This document shows positions 9,104 to 17,865 of a DNA stretch of 64,000 bases, piece after piece. The notes beneath the pieces were generated by a model that was not told where the DNA came from, ran no database searches, and saw nothing but the letters and a program-made list of their open reading frames with translations. Made by a program: the position numbers and the translations under genes. Origin of the DNA: Ruminiclostridium papyrosolvens DSM 2782 (GTDB lineage: Bacteria; Bacillota; Clostridia; Acetivibrionales; DSM-1351); the NCBI RefSeq assembly GCF_029318685.1, contig NZ_CP119677.1, forward strand, positions 3,835,001 through 3,899,000. The letters are read 5' to 3'. Every line of letters starts with the position of its first letter. The first letter of the stretch is position 1.

Positions 9104-9865
9104 ATGGAACTTAATGTTAAAAATCTCAGTGTATCCATCAGCAAAAAGGAAATTGTCAGGGACGTTTCACTTCGTGTACATAACAAGCAATTTGTGGGGA
9201 TTATCGGTGCAAATGGCTGCGGGAAATCCACTCTGCTCAAGGGCATCTATAAAAGTCTGAAACCCCAAGGAGGCTCAGTGTTTTTAGATAAAATTGATTT
9301 GTTGAACACACCTCCCAAAAAAGTATCTCAGAAAATGAGTGTGGTAGGCCAGTTCAATGAAATTAGTTTTGACTTAACTGTATTTCAAATGGTTCTGCTT
9401 GGACGAACTCCACACAAAAAGCTTCTTGACTCCGATACCAAAGAGGACATGGACATTGTCCACAAAGCAATAAAGCAAACCAATCTGACGGAATATTTGA
9501 ACAGAAGCTATTTAACACTATCAGGCGGTGAAAAGCAACGTGTTATTCTTGCCCGGGCAATTGCGCAGCAGCCTTCTTTTTTAGTATTGGACGAGCCAAC
9601 CAACCATCTTGATATACGTTATCAATTGGAAGTTCTGCACTGTGTTAAAAGCTTGAACATAGGTGTACTTGCGGCATTGCATGATTTGCAGATGGCAGCC
9701 GAGTATTGTGATTATATTTATGCCATGAAAAAAGGTGAGATAATTGCACATGGAAAACCTAAAGAGCTTTTTACAGAAGAGCTGGTAGCTGATTTATATG
9801 ATGTTAAGTGTAAGATTTACGAAAACCCCTTTTCAAGAAATTTAAGCTTTATATATCAAATTTAA
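9104..9865 (+). CDS. FecE-type ABC transporter ATPase
   Basis: The 253-residue ATPase energises the adjoining permease. It has the Walker A motif GANGCGKST, the signature LSGGEKQR and the Walker B segment FLVLDEPTNHLD, followed by the switch histidine in ALHDLQMA. The start is the ATG at 9104, preceded by GGAGG at 9094-9098. That site overlaps the end of the permease gene, whose stop is at 9100-9102, so the two genes are translationally coupled. Confidence 0.93.
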   Translation: MELNVKNLSVSISKKEIVRDVSLRVHNKQFVGIIGANGCGKSTLLKGIYKSLKPQGGSVFLDKIDLLNTPPKKVSQKMSVVGQFNEISFDLTVFQMVLLGRTPHKKLLDSDTKEDMDIVHKAIKQTNLTEYLNRSYLTLSGGEKQRVILARAIAQQPSFLVLDEPTNHLDIRYQLEVLHCVKSLNIGVLAALHDLQMAAEYCDYIYAMKKGEIIAHGKPKELFTEELVADLYDVKCKIYENPFSRNLSFIYQI

Positions 9866-9875
9866 GGAGATTTTT

Positions 9876-10928
9876 ATGAAAAAAATATCAACACTTTTTA
9901 CAGCAATAGTATTGACTTTAACCTTTTTACTCACAGGCTGCGGAACTGAACCTGCTGCACAAAATTCAGCTTCTGTCTCAGATTCTGAAAAAACAGCCAC
10001 CTCTTACCCACTGACTGTTAAAAATTACACTAAGGCAGAAGGAGCAGCAGAATGGCAGGAAAAAACTATCATATTTGAGCAGGCACCCGAAAGGATAGTA
10101 GCGACAACACGTACCGCTGCCGAGTTCCTAATTCATCTCGGTCTGGCAGATAAAATTGTTGGTGTGGGCGGTGTTTTCGGTAAACCTGATGAGTCGGTAT
10201 CTCAAGAATTTAACAAGCTCAAAAACCTTGGAAAGTCATATATCACCAAAGAGGTTGCTATGAGTGTAAACCCTGACTTTGTGTTCGGAAGAGGCGGACT
10301 TTTTGATAACGCTGACTGGGGTGTAGGAACTGTAGACGCTTTAAATCAAATGGGTATAAATACATATGTGATGGAATCATCCGTACCCGGCGGTACTTTT
10401 GATTCCATATATAAGGACATTGAAACAATAGGTAAAATCTTTGGTGTTCCGGAAAAGGCACAGGAATTTTCTGCTGAATTAAAAGGACGGCAGGAAAAGG
10501 TACAGAATGCATTGAAGGTTATAAAACAGGATAAAACTTTTGCATACATACACTCAAGTGAACCTGAAAGCTTATCCGTATATGCTGCCTATAACGATAC
10601 CTTCTTTAGCGACATGTTCAAAATGCTTAAACTCAAGAATGTATTTGAAAAAGAACAAGGCGAAATCAGTGTTGAAGCCTTAATTGAGCAAAATCCCAAT
10701 ATACTTGTGACATTGCATTGGGACACTGAAGGAGAAGCTGCAACACAAAAAGATGAAAATGCCACCATTAAAAATATTATGACAAACCCAAAGCTTGAAA
10801 GTCTGGATGCTGTTAAAAACAAGCAGGTGTTTGTTGCAAACTACAACCATTTATTCGGCTATAGCTATCAGACTCTGGATGGTGTGGAAAAGCTTGCGAA
10901 AGAGCTTTACCCTGAGCTGTTCAAATAG
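9876..10928 (+). CDS. Iron-chelate substrate-binding lipoprotein
   Basis: The 350-residue protein is a FepB/BtuF-like class III periplasmic-type binding protein. A lipoprotein signal ends in LLTGC, with C22 as the lipid-bearing cysteine, and a short Ser/Ala/Thr-rich spacer follows. Typical family landmarks are PERIVATT near 70, LGLADKIVGVGG near 100 and NPDFVFG. The gene completes the permease-ATPase-binding protein set under the Fur-box promoter. The ligand, a siderophore or haem, cannot be read from sequence; no siderophore synthesis genes are obvious in the window. Confidence 0.9.
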   Translation: MKKISTLFTAIVLTLTFLLTGCGTEPAAQNSASVSDSEKTATSYPLTVKNYTKAEGAAEWQEKTIIFEQAPERIVATTRTAAEFLIHLGLADKIVGVGGVFGKPDESVSQEFNKLKNLGKSYITKEVAMSVNPDFVFGRGGLFDNADWGVGTVDALNQMGINTYVMESSVPGGTFDSIYKDIETIGKIFGVPEKAQEFSAELKGRQEKVQNALKVIKQDKTFAYIHSSEPESLSVYAAYNDTFFSDMFKMLKLKNVFEKEQGEISVEALIEQNPNILVTLHWDTEGEAATQKDENATIKNIMTNPKLESLDAVKNKQVFVANYNHLFGYSYQTLDGVEKLAKELYPELFK

Positions 10929-10954
10929 TTTTATTGTTTATCAAAAAGCTGCTT

Positions 10955-11008
10955 AAAAATCCCCCTAAACGTAAGGTATGATTACCATCTACGTTAGAGG
11001 GATTTTTT
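10955..11008. terminator. Bidirectional terminator between convergent genes
   Basis: Arms reading roughly AAAATCCCCCTAAACGTA and its near-complement TACGTTAGAGGGATTTTT flank a 16-base loop, with A-runs and T-runs at the outer ends. It serves the iron importer on the plus strand. Its right arm overlaps the last codons and stop of the decarboxylase gene on the minus strand. Confidence 0.8.
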
Positions 11009-11416
11009 ACTGTCATTAATATCTTTCCCTCTTCTTACTTTATTGATAACTACTTTTTGAGGTTTAAGTCCTTCTACAATTGTATCAATAATCAATTGAG
11101 GATTGCAGTGTTCACCACAAGTAAATGCATCAATAAAGGTTGAATTATATTCCGGATACGTATGAATGGAGACATGAGATTCAGAAAGCAATGCTATCAG
11201 AGTAATTCCTCCTGTATTGAACTTCTTGACTTGAATCCCATGACATGAAGCGTTGGCCTTCATTATCCCATCCGAAACTATCTTTTCCAGGAAATCAATA
11301 CTCTCCAATTTGTCGTTGGATATTCCGTATAAGTCTCCCAGAATATGTGTACCGGTAAATTTATATTGTTCTTCTTTGGCGTCAACTTCAACCAAGCTGC
11401 TGATTTTTGGCCTCAC
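10994..11416 (-). CDS. speD: S-adenosylmethionine decarboxylase proenzyme
   Basis: This is a prokaryotic class 1b AdoMet decarboxylase of 140 residues. The proenzyme is expected to cut itself between Glu79 and Ser80 in LLSESHVSIHTYPE, turning Ser80 into the pyruvoyl cofactor; His85 and Cys100 (AFTCG) match the known processing and catalytic residues. Its product, decarboxylated SAM, donates aminopropyl groups to polyamines. The GTG at 11416 is chosen because AAGGAG lies 9 bases upstream; a longer frame from 11446 has no site. About 20 residues precede the usual family start. The only aminopropyl transferase visible here is the BpsA-type gene at 34969-36144. Confidence 0.9.
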   Translation of the reverse strand: MRPKISSLVEVDAKEEQYKFTGTHILGDLYGISNDKLESIDFLEKIVSDGIMKANASCHGIQVKKFNTGGITLIALLSESHVSIHTYPEYNSTFIDAFTCGEHCNPQLIIDTIVEGLKPQKVVINKVRRGKDINDSKKSL

Positions 11417-11763
11417 TCTTAAACACTCCTTATAATACATAGGCACTATATCTTAATTTTTACACCTTTTTATATTTGTAGCAATTATATTATTATCAAC
11501 CTTATTTTAACAAATTTTTAGCAATAAATAAACTGTTTTTATTTATGTTTCCAATGCTTCCATTTTGTTCAACAGAGATATACTATATATAATACCCACA
11601 TTTACGCCAAATTTGATATAATCTTTCAAATTAATTCTATAATTTGTTAAATTTTCCAACTATGTATTGGAACTTTTTTACTTTCATGGTAAAATTACTT
11701 ATATCTCAATGTGAAACAATTGGTTTCTGAATTTGAGAAATCTTATAATGGATGGGTGTTTCA
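11417..11763. other. Divergent intergenic region of about 350 bases
   Basis: This very AT-rich spacer separates the decarboxylase (minus) from the methylthiotransferase-like gene (plus). It holds the plus-strand promoter listed separately. A weaker minus-strand candidate (TTGATA near 11495-11500 with AT-rich -10 options) could serve the decarboxylase. I see no ORF, riboswitch-like fold or long repeat in it. Confidence 0.5.
11667..11695 (+). promoter_or_regulatory. Promoter of the methylthiotransferase-like gene
   Basis: TTGGAA (11667-11672) and TAAAAT (11690-11695) are spaced by exactly 17 bases, about 70 bases before the start codon. Confidence 0.6.
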
Positions 11764-12978
11764 ATGAAAACAGTATCAATAATTTCTAATAATTTGGAAT
11801 GTGATGAGCTTGTTGGCTATTTTGCAAGATTAGAGAAATACTTTATACTAAATGGTTGGCAGTCAGTTAAAAATCTTGATGCTGATCTGTACGTTATTGT
11901 AGCATGTGGAGCAGTTGATTTTGTACACGACCGTGTAAAAAACGCTTTAAATGATATTTCATTAAAGAAGGGGAATTTTAACTCAACTGTTATTATGGGA
12001 TGCCAGCCCGTTACATATGAAGGCAAACTAAAAAGTATTTTTGACGGCAAAATGATAAACTATGGTCAGGAAAGTATGCTAGACGAATTAATAGGCGCGG
12101 AGTATACGTTTGAATCTGTAAGTATCCCAAATATATTTAATTCTCCGGTAAATCGTAAGAACGAATTGTTTACAATAATTATTTCAACCGGCTGCATGAT
12201 GAAATGTACATACTGCGTAATAAAGAAAGCTCACGGCTATATCACAAGTAAACCTGTAGACGAGATTTGTGAAGAATTTAAACATGCAGTAAGGTTAGGA
12301 TATAAAAACATTGCAATAGGCGGAACAGACACTTCTGTTTACGGGCATGATATTAACACCAACTTCATTGCATTAATTAAAAAATTGAGAGCAATTGATT
12401 CTACAGTTAAGTTTTATGTTGACAATTTACATCCTCATAATCTGTTGAAGTACCGTGATGATTTTATAGAATTGGCAGGGCAAAATGCTTTTTCATACCT
12501 TCACATAGCTTTTCAGCATATTGATGATGTAATGCTGGATCGTATGGGACGTACTGCACATTTTGAACAGGTTTATGCCATGATTGGTGAAATGAAAAAA
12601 GTTTGTCCAAAATTGATTCTATTCACCGATTTTATCTGTGCGTTCCCCGGAGAAACAGAAGAACAGTATGAAAAGCTTCTGGATTTTGTTAAAAAAGACA
12701 CCATATTTGACTATTATTATATTCATGATTACTGTGACATCGACGGTGCAGTTTCTTATAATTATACGGATAAGATCAGTGATGATGTAAAGACAGAAAG
12801 ATGCCAGAAATTAATGATTGCTTTTGAAAGAAGAAAAGATGAAAAGATAAGTCTTCTGGACCCTGAAGCCTACAGAATCTTCAAGAGCAGATACGATGTT
12901 GAAAGCGAGGCCGATAAGGATAATCCTCAAGGCTACTATTTCTGTAAAAATACATATCTTGAGCCGGCATTAGTATAA
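11764..12978 (+). CDS. Methylthiotransferase-like radical SAM protein of unknown substrate
   Basis: The 404-residue protein has the two-part layout of MiaB/RimO/MtaB methylthiotransferases: an N-terminal UPF0004-like domain and a radical SAM barrel with C144, C148 and C151 (CMMKCTYC). Of the three N-terminal cysteines that hold the auxiliary cluster, C48 (VACGAV) and C80 (MGC) are in place. The first appears lost (Ser near position 8), though C13 is close. No C-terminal TRAM domain is apparent, so an RNA substrate is less likely than for MiaB. ATG 11764 is preferred over ATG 11752, because GGATGGGTG lies upstream of it. Its neighbours suggest a role with the polyamine or radical SAM cluster, but this is inference. 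Confidence 0.75.
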   Translation: MKTVSIISNNLECDELVGYFARLEKYFILNGWQSVKNLDADLYVIVACGAVDFVHDRVKNALNDISLKKGNFNSTVIMGCQPVTYEGKLKSIFDGKMINYGQESMLDELIGAEYTFESVSIPNIFNSPVNRKNELFTIIISTGCMMKCTYCVIKKAHGYITSKPVDEICEEFKHAVRLGYKNIAIGGTDTSVYGHDINTNFIALIKKLRAIDSTVKFYVDNLHPHNLLKYRDDFIELAGQNAFSYLHIAFQHIDDVMLDRMGRTAHFEQVYAMIGEMKKVCPKLILFTDFICAFPGETEEQYEKLLDFVKKDTIFDYYYIHDYCDIDGAVSYNYTDKISDDVKTERCQKLMIAFERRKDEKISLLDPEAYRIFKSRYDVESEADKDNPQGYYFCKNTYLEPALV

Positions 12979-12989
12979 TTAATCAAAAA

Positions 12990-13031
12990 AATCCTCTACG
13001 GTTTGCAAATTTTAATTTGCCGTAGAGGACT
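12990..13031. terminator. Bidirectional terminator between convergent genes
   Basis: Near-complementary arms with the core TCCTCTACGG and CCGTAGAGGA, plus outer A and T runs, form a strong hairpin. It lies between the plus-strand radical SAM gene ending at 12978 and the minus-strand sugar gene ending at 13036. It closes the large minus-strand cluster. Confidence 0.85.
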
Positions 13032-13035
13032 TTTT

Positions 13036-13932
13036 TTATCTGAAACTTTCTTCCCAAGCCTTCCTTAGACCACTTTCCAAAGAAACCAACGGCTCCCAGC
13101 CCAATTCCCGAAGCTGTGTTATATCCGCCCGCTCATTTCCCGTTTCCTCATTTCTGAACTGGTCAGAGTCTATTTCCAACTTGAGATTCTTTCCTGTTAT
13201 ATGATTTACTATATTAATTAGCTCCGAAACGGAGGTACTTATACCACTGCCCACATTATAGCAGGAAAAACCGTTTTGAGCTTTTTTTAAAACTGTTGCA
13301 ATGCTACTTGCAACATCGTCCACATATATGTAATCTCTTTTTATATCTGCATTGCCCAGACGTATACTTCCTGACTTTATATGGGAAATTATTTTTGGAA
13401 TTAAAAACCCTTCTCTTTGCCCGGGTCCGTATGTGTTAAAAATTCTTAATACTACAATTCTTTTATCTTTTGAGGATATTTCTTTTTGATATAGACTTAG
13501 CAGCTGTTCTGCCTGCCATTTGAGTTTTGCCATATATGACGAGGGTTTTACTTTTAGAGATTCTGATAAATAGTCTTGGGTATGATTTCCGTAAACTCTG
13601 CTACTGGAGGCGAAAACCAGCGTTTTCAGTTCATTGGCATTAAATGCATTTATCAGGTTCAAGGTTCCCTCAATACATGTATTAAATGCAATGATTCTAT
13701 TGCTGTTTATCTGTTCATACCCGTTTACTGCTGCAAGGTTAATCACAGCATCACAGCCCTTCATGGCCTCTGACAAGTCATCTTGATTTAAAATATCTCC
13801 TTTGTAACACTCTACATTTGGATTATTGATATTCTTCCTTGAAAATGCCACTACCTCGTGGCCTTCTTTTAATAGCTCCGGCATCAGATTGTAACCTATA
13901 AAACCACTTGCTCCGGTTACAAGTATCCTCAT
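13036..13932 (-). CDS. NAD-dependent nucleotide-sugar epimerase/reductase (extended SDR)
   Basis: The 298-residue extended short-chain dehydrogenase starts with the dinucleotide-binding motif TGASGFIG. It has SSRVYGN before the catalytic pair in YMAKLKWQAEQ (YxxxK). It belongs with GalE/4-ketoreductase-like enzymes acting on NDP-sugars. Its start overlaps the dehydratase gene end by 4 bases, so it probably acts on the dTDP-4-keto-6-deoxyglucose made by that enzyme, as reductase or epimerase. It is the last gene of the large minus-strand cluster, followed by a strong terminator. Confidence 0.8.
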   Translation of the reverse strand: MRILVTGASGFIGYNLMPELLKEGHEVVAFSRKNINNPNVECYKGDILNQDDLSEAMKGCDAVINLAAVNGYEQINSNRIIAFNTCIEGTLNLINAFNANELKTLVFASSSRVYGNHTQDYLSESLKVKPSSYMAKLKWQAEQLLSLYQKEISSKDKRIVVLRIFNTYGPGQREGFLIPKIISHIKSGSIRLGNADIKRDYIYVDDVASSIATVLKKAQNGFSCYNVGSGISTSVSELINIVNHITGKNLKLEIDSDQFRNEETGNERADITQLRELGWEPLVSLESGLRKAWEESFR

Positions 13933-14951
13933 GGACGAACCTTCTCCCCGCCCAAAAGAGACTTGTGTATCCAGTTTCTGTTATCCAGATACCACTCTAT
14001 GGTTTTATCAAGCCCTTTATCGAAATCTACGGAAGGGCTCCACCCCAATTTTTCCCGTATTTTCCGAGTATTGATGCTGTAGCAAAGGTCTGATGCCTTT
14101 CTGTCCTGTACATGCCGAATCATATCTTCACGAACTTCGCCTTTTATATACGTTAAAATTTTATCTACCACAAATCTATTATGATATTTTTTCTCCGTGG
14201 CTATATTGTAAACTTCACCGGGTTGCCCCTCATGTAAAACCAAGTCGATTGCAGAGCAGTTGTCCTCCACATATATCCAATCTCTCATTTGCATACCGTC
14301 ACCATATACCGGAAGTTTAAGGTTCTCCATGGTATTATGTATCATTAGCGGAATCAGCTTTTCCGGGTATTGATTCGGACCGTAATTGTTAGAGCTTCGA
14401 GTAATATTGACAGGAAACCTGTAGGCATCCCAATAGCATTTTACATAGAATTCAGCGGCTGCCTTGCTGCAGGAATATGGATTATGTGGGTTCAAAGGAG
14501 ATTCTTCGGTACAACATTCAGTACAGGAGCCATATACCTCATCTGTGGATATATGAAGGAACCTGACTCCATCAATATATTCGTTATCTCTGATTTCCCA
14601 CGCTTTCCTGGCAACATTCATCAAGTTTACTGTTCCCGTTATATTTGTTTCAATAAATTCCTTTGTGTTGGTCATGGAACGGTCTACATGACTCTCTGCG
14701 GCAAAATTGACTACATAGTCAATTTTATGTGTTCTGAATATTTCTTCTATTTTGTCTTTATCACAAATATCACAGCAATAAAACTTGTAGTTTGCGTCAT
14801 TAATTAAAGCTCCTGTCAAATTATCCGTGTTTCCCGCATAAGTGAGCTTGTCTACATTAATTATAAAAATATCTTTATGATTTTTTAACATATATCTTAT
14901 ATAATTAGAACCTATGAATCCCGCACCGCCTGTTATTAGATAAGTTTTCAT
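13929..14951 (-). CDS. rfbB: dTDP-glucose 4,6-dehydratase
   Basis: The 340-residue protein converts dTDP-glucose to dTDP-4-keto-6-deoxyglucose. It has the Rossmann motif TGGAGFIGSNYIRY at the N-terminus, HISTDEVYGS with the catalytic Asp/Glu region, NPYSCSKAAAEFYV with the YxxxK pair, and RSSNNYGPNQYPEKLIP, all hallmarks of RmlB. It sits with a thymidylyltransferase upstream and an SDR downstream. No RmlC epimerase or RmlD-type set is complete in view, so the end product is probably not plain rhamnose. Confidence 0.93.
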   Translation of the reverse strand: MKTYLITGGAGFIGSNYIRYMLKNHKDIFIINVDKLTYAGNTDNLTGALINDANYKFYCCDICDKDKIEEIFRTHKIDYVVNFAAESHVDRSMTNTKEFIETNITGTVNLMNVARKAWEIRDNEYIDGVRFLHISTDEVYGSCTECCTEESPLNPHNPYSCSKAAAEFYVKCYWDAYRFPVNITRSSNNYGPNQYPEKLIPLMIHNTMENLKLPVYGDGMQMRDWIYVEDNCSAIDLVLHEGQPGEVYNIATEKKYHNRFVVDKILTYIKGEVREDMIRHVQDRKASDLCYSINTRKIREKLGWSPSVDFDKGLDKTIEWYLDNRNWIHKSLLGGEKVRP

Positions 14952-14994
14952 GCTAAATTCTCCCTTTTACAAATATAAATGAGCATAAAGGACT

Positions 14995-15852
14995 TTATAT
15001 TGAAAGCAGATATTCAGAATACTGAGTTCCTTTATACTTTTCAGCCGCCATAGCCACTTCAGATTTCCCTATAAATCTGTTTTTATAGCTTATTTCTTCC
15101 AGGCAGGAAATCATATTCCCTGTTTCTGTCTGAACTGACTTAACAAAATTGGATGCCTCCAGCAAGGTCTCATACGACCCTGTATCAAGCCATTTAACAT
15201 CCGGCGGCAGCACTTCCACCTTGAGCTTTCCTTTTTCAAGGTAGACATTGTTTACAGTGGTTATTTCCAGTTCACCTCTTTTTGAAGGCTTGATACTTTT
15301 CGCTACTTCAATAACATGGTTGTCATAAAAATAAACTCCGGGAACCACATAATTTGAGTTGGAGTCCTTGCTTTTTTCCTTTATTGATAATACTCTTCCT
15401 GTTTCGTCGAACTCCACCACTCCGAATTCTTCGGGGTTTTTTTCCTGATATGCAAAAATCCCCGCACCCTCTTTAAGCTGACTTAATGCTTTTAAGTGGT
15501 AGACAAAACTGTCGCCATAGAAAAAGTTATCTCCCAGAATAAGACAAACAGAGTCGTTCCCGATAAACTTTTCACCTATTATAAAGGCCTCTGCTATTCC
15601 CCTTGGCTCATCCTGAATCCTGTATTCTATATGTATACCCAGATTGCTTCCGTCTCCGAATAAATTTCTGAACGCTTCTATATGTTCATTCCCTGCGATA
15701 ATTAATACTTCGTTTATACCTGCCATTAGTGCAATGGAAAAAGAATAATATATCATAGGTTTATCATATATCAAAAACAGATGCTTTGAAATAGCAACAG
15801 TTGCGGGATACATTCTGCTGCCTTTGCCCCCTGCCAGAATAATTGCCTTCAA
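14995..15852 (-). CDS. rfbA: Glucose-1-phosphate thymidylyltransferase
   Basis: The 285-residue nucleotidyltransferase makes dTDP-glucose from glucose-1-phosphate and dTTP. The start MKAIILAGGKGSRMYP carries the nucleotide-binding GGxGSR loop; LFLIYDKPMIYYS and LGDNFFYGD are also family landmarks. The usual SKQLLPVYDKP reads SKHLFLIYDKP, a mild divergence. It is the first of three dTDP-sugar genes in the cluster, 43 bases ahead of rfbB. Confidence 0.9.
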   Translation of the reverse strand: MKAIILAGGKGSRMYPATVAISKHLFLIYDKPMIYYSFSIALMAGINEVLIIAGNEHIEAFRNLFGDGSNLGIHIEYRIQDEPRGIAEAFIIGEKFIGNDSVCLILGDNFFYGDSFVYHLKALSQLKEGAGIFAYQEKNPEEFGVVEFDETGRVLSIKEKSKDSNSNYVVPGVYFYDNHVIEVAKSIKPSKRGELEITTVNNVYLEKGKLKVEVLPPDVKWLDTGSYETLLEASNFVKSVQTETGNMISCLEEISYKNRFIGKSEVAMAAEKYKGTQYSEYLLSI

Positions 15853-15885
15853 ATAAAATCCCTCCCCCTGCTGTAAAAACGTGCT

Positions 15886-16758
15886 TTACGGATTCCATAT
15901 CTGCATGATTGTATCCAATCTTACTTCGTCTCTGTATTCAGGCTTTATCATGTAATAAACATAATTTTCCAGAACCTCTGCAGGATTTCCGTATCTGCCC
16001 TGTATTTTAAAATGCTTGAAGCCCATTTCCTTTAATCTTTGTAAATCTTCAAGCTTAACAAAAGACCTGTTTTTAAAGGACTTATAAAAACCTTCGGAAC
16101 CGTCGTTACATTCCCAGTCATAGGAATTAAGTGTTTCATAATTCAACTGCATCTTTGAGTGATAGTCGAAATGTTCCTTCCTAACCTTACAGTCAGGTGA
16201 ACATATTTCATTCAATACTATTTCAACTCTTCCCTTGTCCTCTATTTTTTCCAAAAACTCATAGTTGTTGTTGTTTCTATAGTCCAAAACAACCAGCTTG
16301 TAGTCTTTTTTAAGCTCTTCATTAAACTCGTCAATGTCAAGAATACATTTTGTTGTAGATGAGATTATTTTATACTTTGGATAAGCTTCTCTGATATTGT
16401 CTTCCAACAGCTTCATATTTACAATAGCTTCGTTTAAGCCGTTATTTCCTTCATTCATAATCAAATTGCAGTATGTATCATTCAAATGCTTTTCTTCCAA
16501 AAGGCTGTTGGTCCAAGTAAATCTGCATGGAATCCCTTTTTCATTAAAGTATGCAAGACTTGATTTAATGCGTTCTCTGTCACTAATTCCGGGTTTAAGT
16601 CTTCCACCGTTCCATATGGCTCCATAAAAGCTTCCGTAGACAGCTTTAATTTCTACACCATCATAAAATTTTTCAGGCTCTTTTTCCCAAAGCTCAACTA
16701 TTATTCTGTTTAAATTAAATGGATCACAAAAATCTGGTAAATAAAAATTCATGGTCAT
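15886..16758 (-). CDS. Peptidase U32-like TIM-barrel protein, function unknown
   Basis: The 290-residue protein does not match a common enzyme outright. The ending GFKHFKIQGR closely recalls the KIEGR region of the U32 family (collagenase-like proteases, tRNA hydroxylases and UbiU/UbiV). A conserved-looking NEICSPDCKVRKEHFDYH segment at about 186-204 could bind metal or an Fe-S cluster, as in U32 proteins, but the usual four-cysteine set is not complete by eye. It lies 15 bases after a radical SAM gene, suggesting joint action. This assignment is tentative. Confidence 0.5.
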   Translation of the reverse strand: MTMNFYLPDFCDPFNLNRIIVELWEKEPEKFYDGVEIKAVYGSFYGAIWNGGRLKPGISDRERIKSSLAYFNEKGIPCRFTWTNSLLEEKHLNDTYCNLIMNEGNNGLNEAIVNMKLLEDNIREAYPKYKIISSTTKCILDIDEFNEELKKDYKLVVLDYRNNNNYEFLEKIEDKGRVEIVLNEICSPDCKVRKEHFDYHSKMQLNYETLNSYDWECNDGSEGFYKSFKNRSFVKLEDLQRLKEMGFKHFKIQGRYGNPAEVLENYVYYMIKPEYRDEVRLDTIMQIWNP

Positions 16759-16773
16759 CTTCTCCTAACATTT

Positions 16774-17844
16774 TTATATTTTTTTAATACTCTCTACCAA
16801 CTTCAAGGATTCTTTTCCGGCAAAAAGTTTCATTTTCTGTAAGTCCTCCACGGAAATCTGTCCGTCAATATACAGGTTTATAATTTCTGACACTGTAAAA
16901 CAGGTTCTGCACGATGCAAGTCTTGGAGGTGTTAGAGAATATAAATTGTACATTTTGCAGTTGCATATGGAATCGGCTATCTCGCTGGATAAGTCTTTTG
17001 TCGCATTACCCAGTTTTACGCTCCAATCCATGCAACATGCTGTTATATCGCCGTTGTGGAAGGTTTGAATGATTGCTTTGGGTATATGGCAACCCTCTCT
17101 CCTTCTGCCGTCATTAAAAAAACTGCAAAGTCTTTCAAGATATTTATACGGTGGCAGTATTTCTTTATAGTTATCAAAGTATGATAAAATCCTTGAAAAA
17201 GCCTCCTTATCCTCGGAAGAAGGATAAAACTCCTTACATTCTTCCCCTCTCACCGGGAATGGCAGCAATAAAACATCTCCCTCCAGTCCATAAAAATAAC
17301 TGACCATTTCTTCATATCTCTTTGTATTTGCATCTGTCAGACAAGTTGCTATCTCAAGTGGAATACCCATTTTTATCACGTTTTTGATGTTGTTTATCAA
17401 CCTGTCCTGATAAGCACTGTTTTTAAGCCTTCGGCTGTTCAATTCCAAGGTATGTCCGTCAAGTGATATATGAAGTATGCAGTTGTTTAAATTTTTGATT
17501 CTGCTAAGGAGTTCATCATCCAGAAAATGTCCGTTACTTATTATCTGAACAGTTTCATAGTTTCCGTAAATCTGTTCAATAAATGACATAATGTCTTTTA
17601 TATAAAAAAGCTCTCCCCCGCATATTCTTAAAATCGGAGTCTTGAAAATTGAGTCGTATTTTTCAAGTATTCCTTTAGTTTTTATGAAAAAATCCTTATT
17701 ATCCCCTTCTTTGTCGTACACTGTTTTTGTGCGGTTGCTGTTGTTGTTTTTTTCCCAGTCGGGAGCTTCCTTGTATAAACAGTAATCACATTTATAGTTG
17801 CATAAATCGGGTGTAATAATAAAATCATTCATTAAAAAATTCAT
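16774..17844 (-). CDS. Radical SAM protein with C-terminal cysteine-rich extension (copy A)
   Basis: The 356-residue protein has C15, C19 and C22 (CNYKCDYC) for the SAM-binding cluster close to the N-terminus. A C-terminal cysteine set (CCMDW, CNCKMY, CRTCF) looks like a SPASM or twitch-type auxiliary cluster region. RICGGELFY provides the GGE motif. It is a clear paralogue of the protein at 20174-21280: both share the EAPxWE sequence after the cluster motif and the LPFPVRGE/VYPFPVRGD and SCRTCF/CCRSCF segments. The pair brackets a ligase and a glycosyltransferase. The reaction is unknown. Confidence 0.75.
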   Translation of the reverse strand: MNFLMNDFIITPDLCNYKCDYCLYKEAPDWEKNNNSNRTKTVYDKEGDNKDFFIKTKGILEKYDSIFKTPILRICGGELFYIKDIMSFIEQIYGNYETVQIISNGHFLDDELLSRIKNLNNCILHISLDGHTLELNSRRLKNSAYQDRLINNIKNVIKMGIPLEIATCLTDANTKRYEEMVSYFYGLEGDVLLLPFPVRGEECKEFYPSSEDKEAFSRILSYFDNYKEILPPYKYLERLCSFFNDGRRREGCHIPKAIIQTFHNGDITACCMDWSVKLGNATKDLSSEIADSICNCKMYNLYSLTPPRLASCRTCFTVSEIINLYIDGQISVEDLQKMKLFAGKESLKLVESIKKI

Positions 17845-17865
17845 TTAAATTTCCCTCACTCCCTC

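Noticed and set aside
13036-15852. Plain dTDP-rhamnose (O-antigen or wall polymer) locus
   Set aside because: Only rfbA, rfbB and one SDR are present, without rfbC/rfbD, and they are joined to ACP, ligase and radical SAM genes rather than polymerase or flippase genes.
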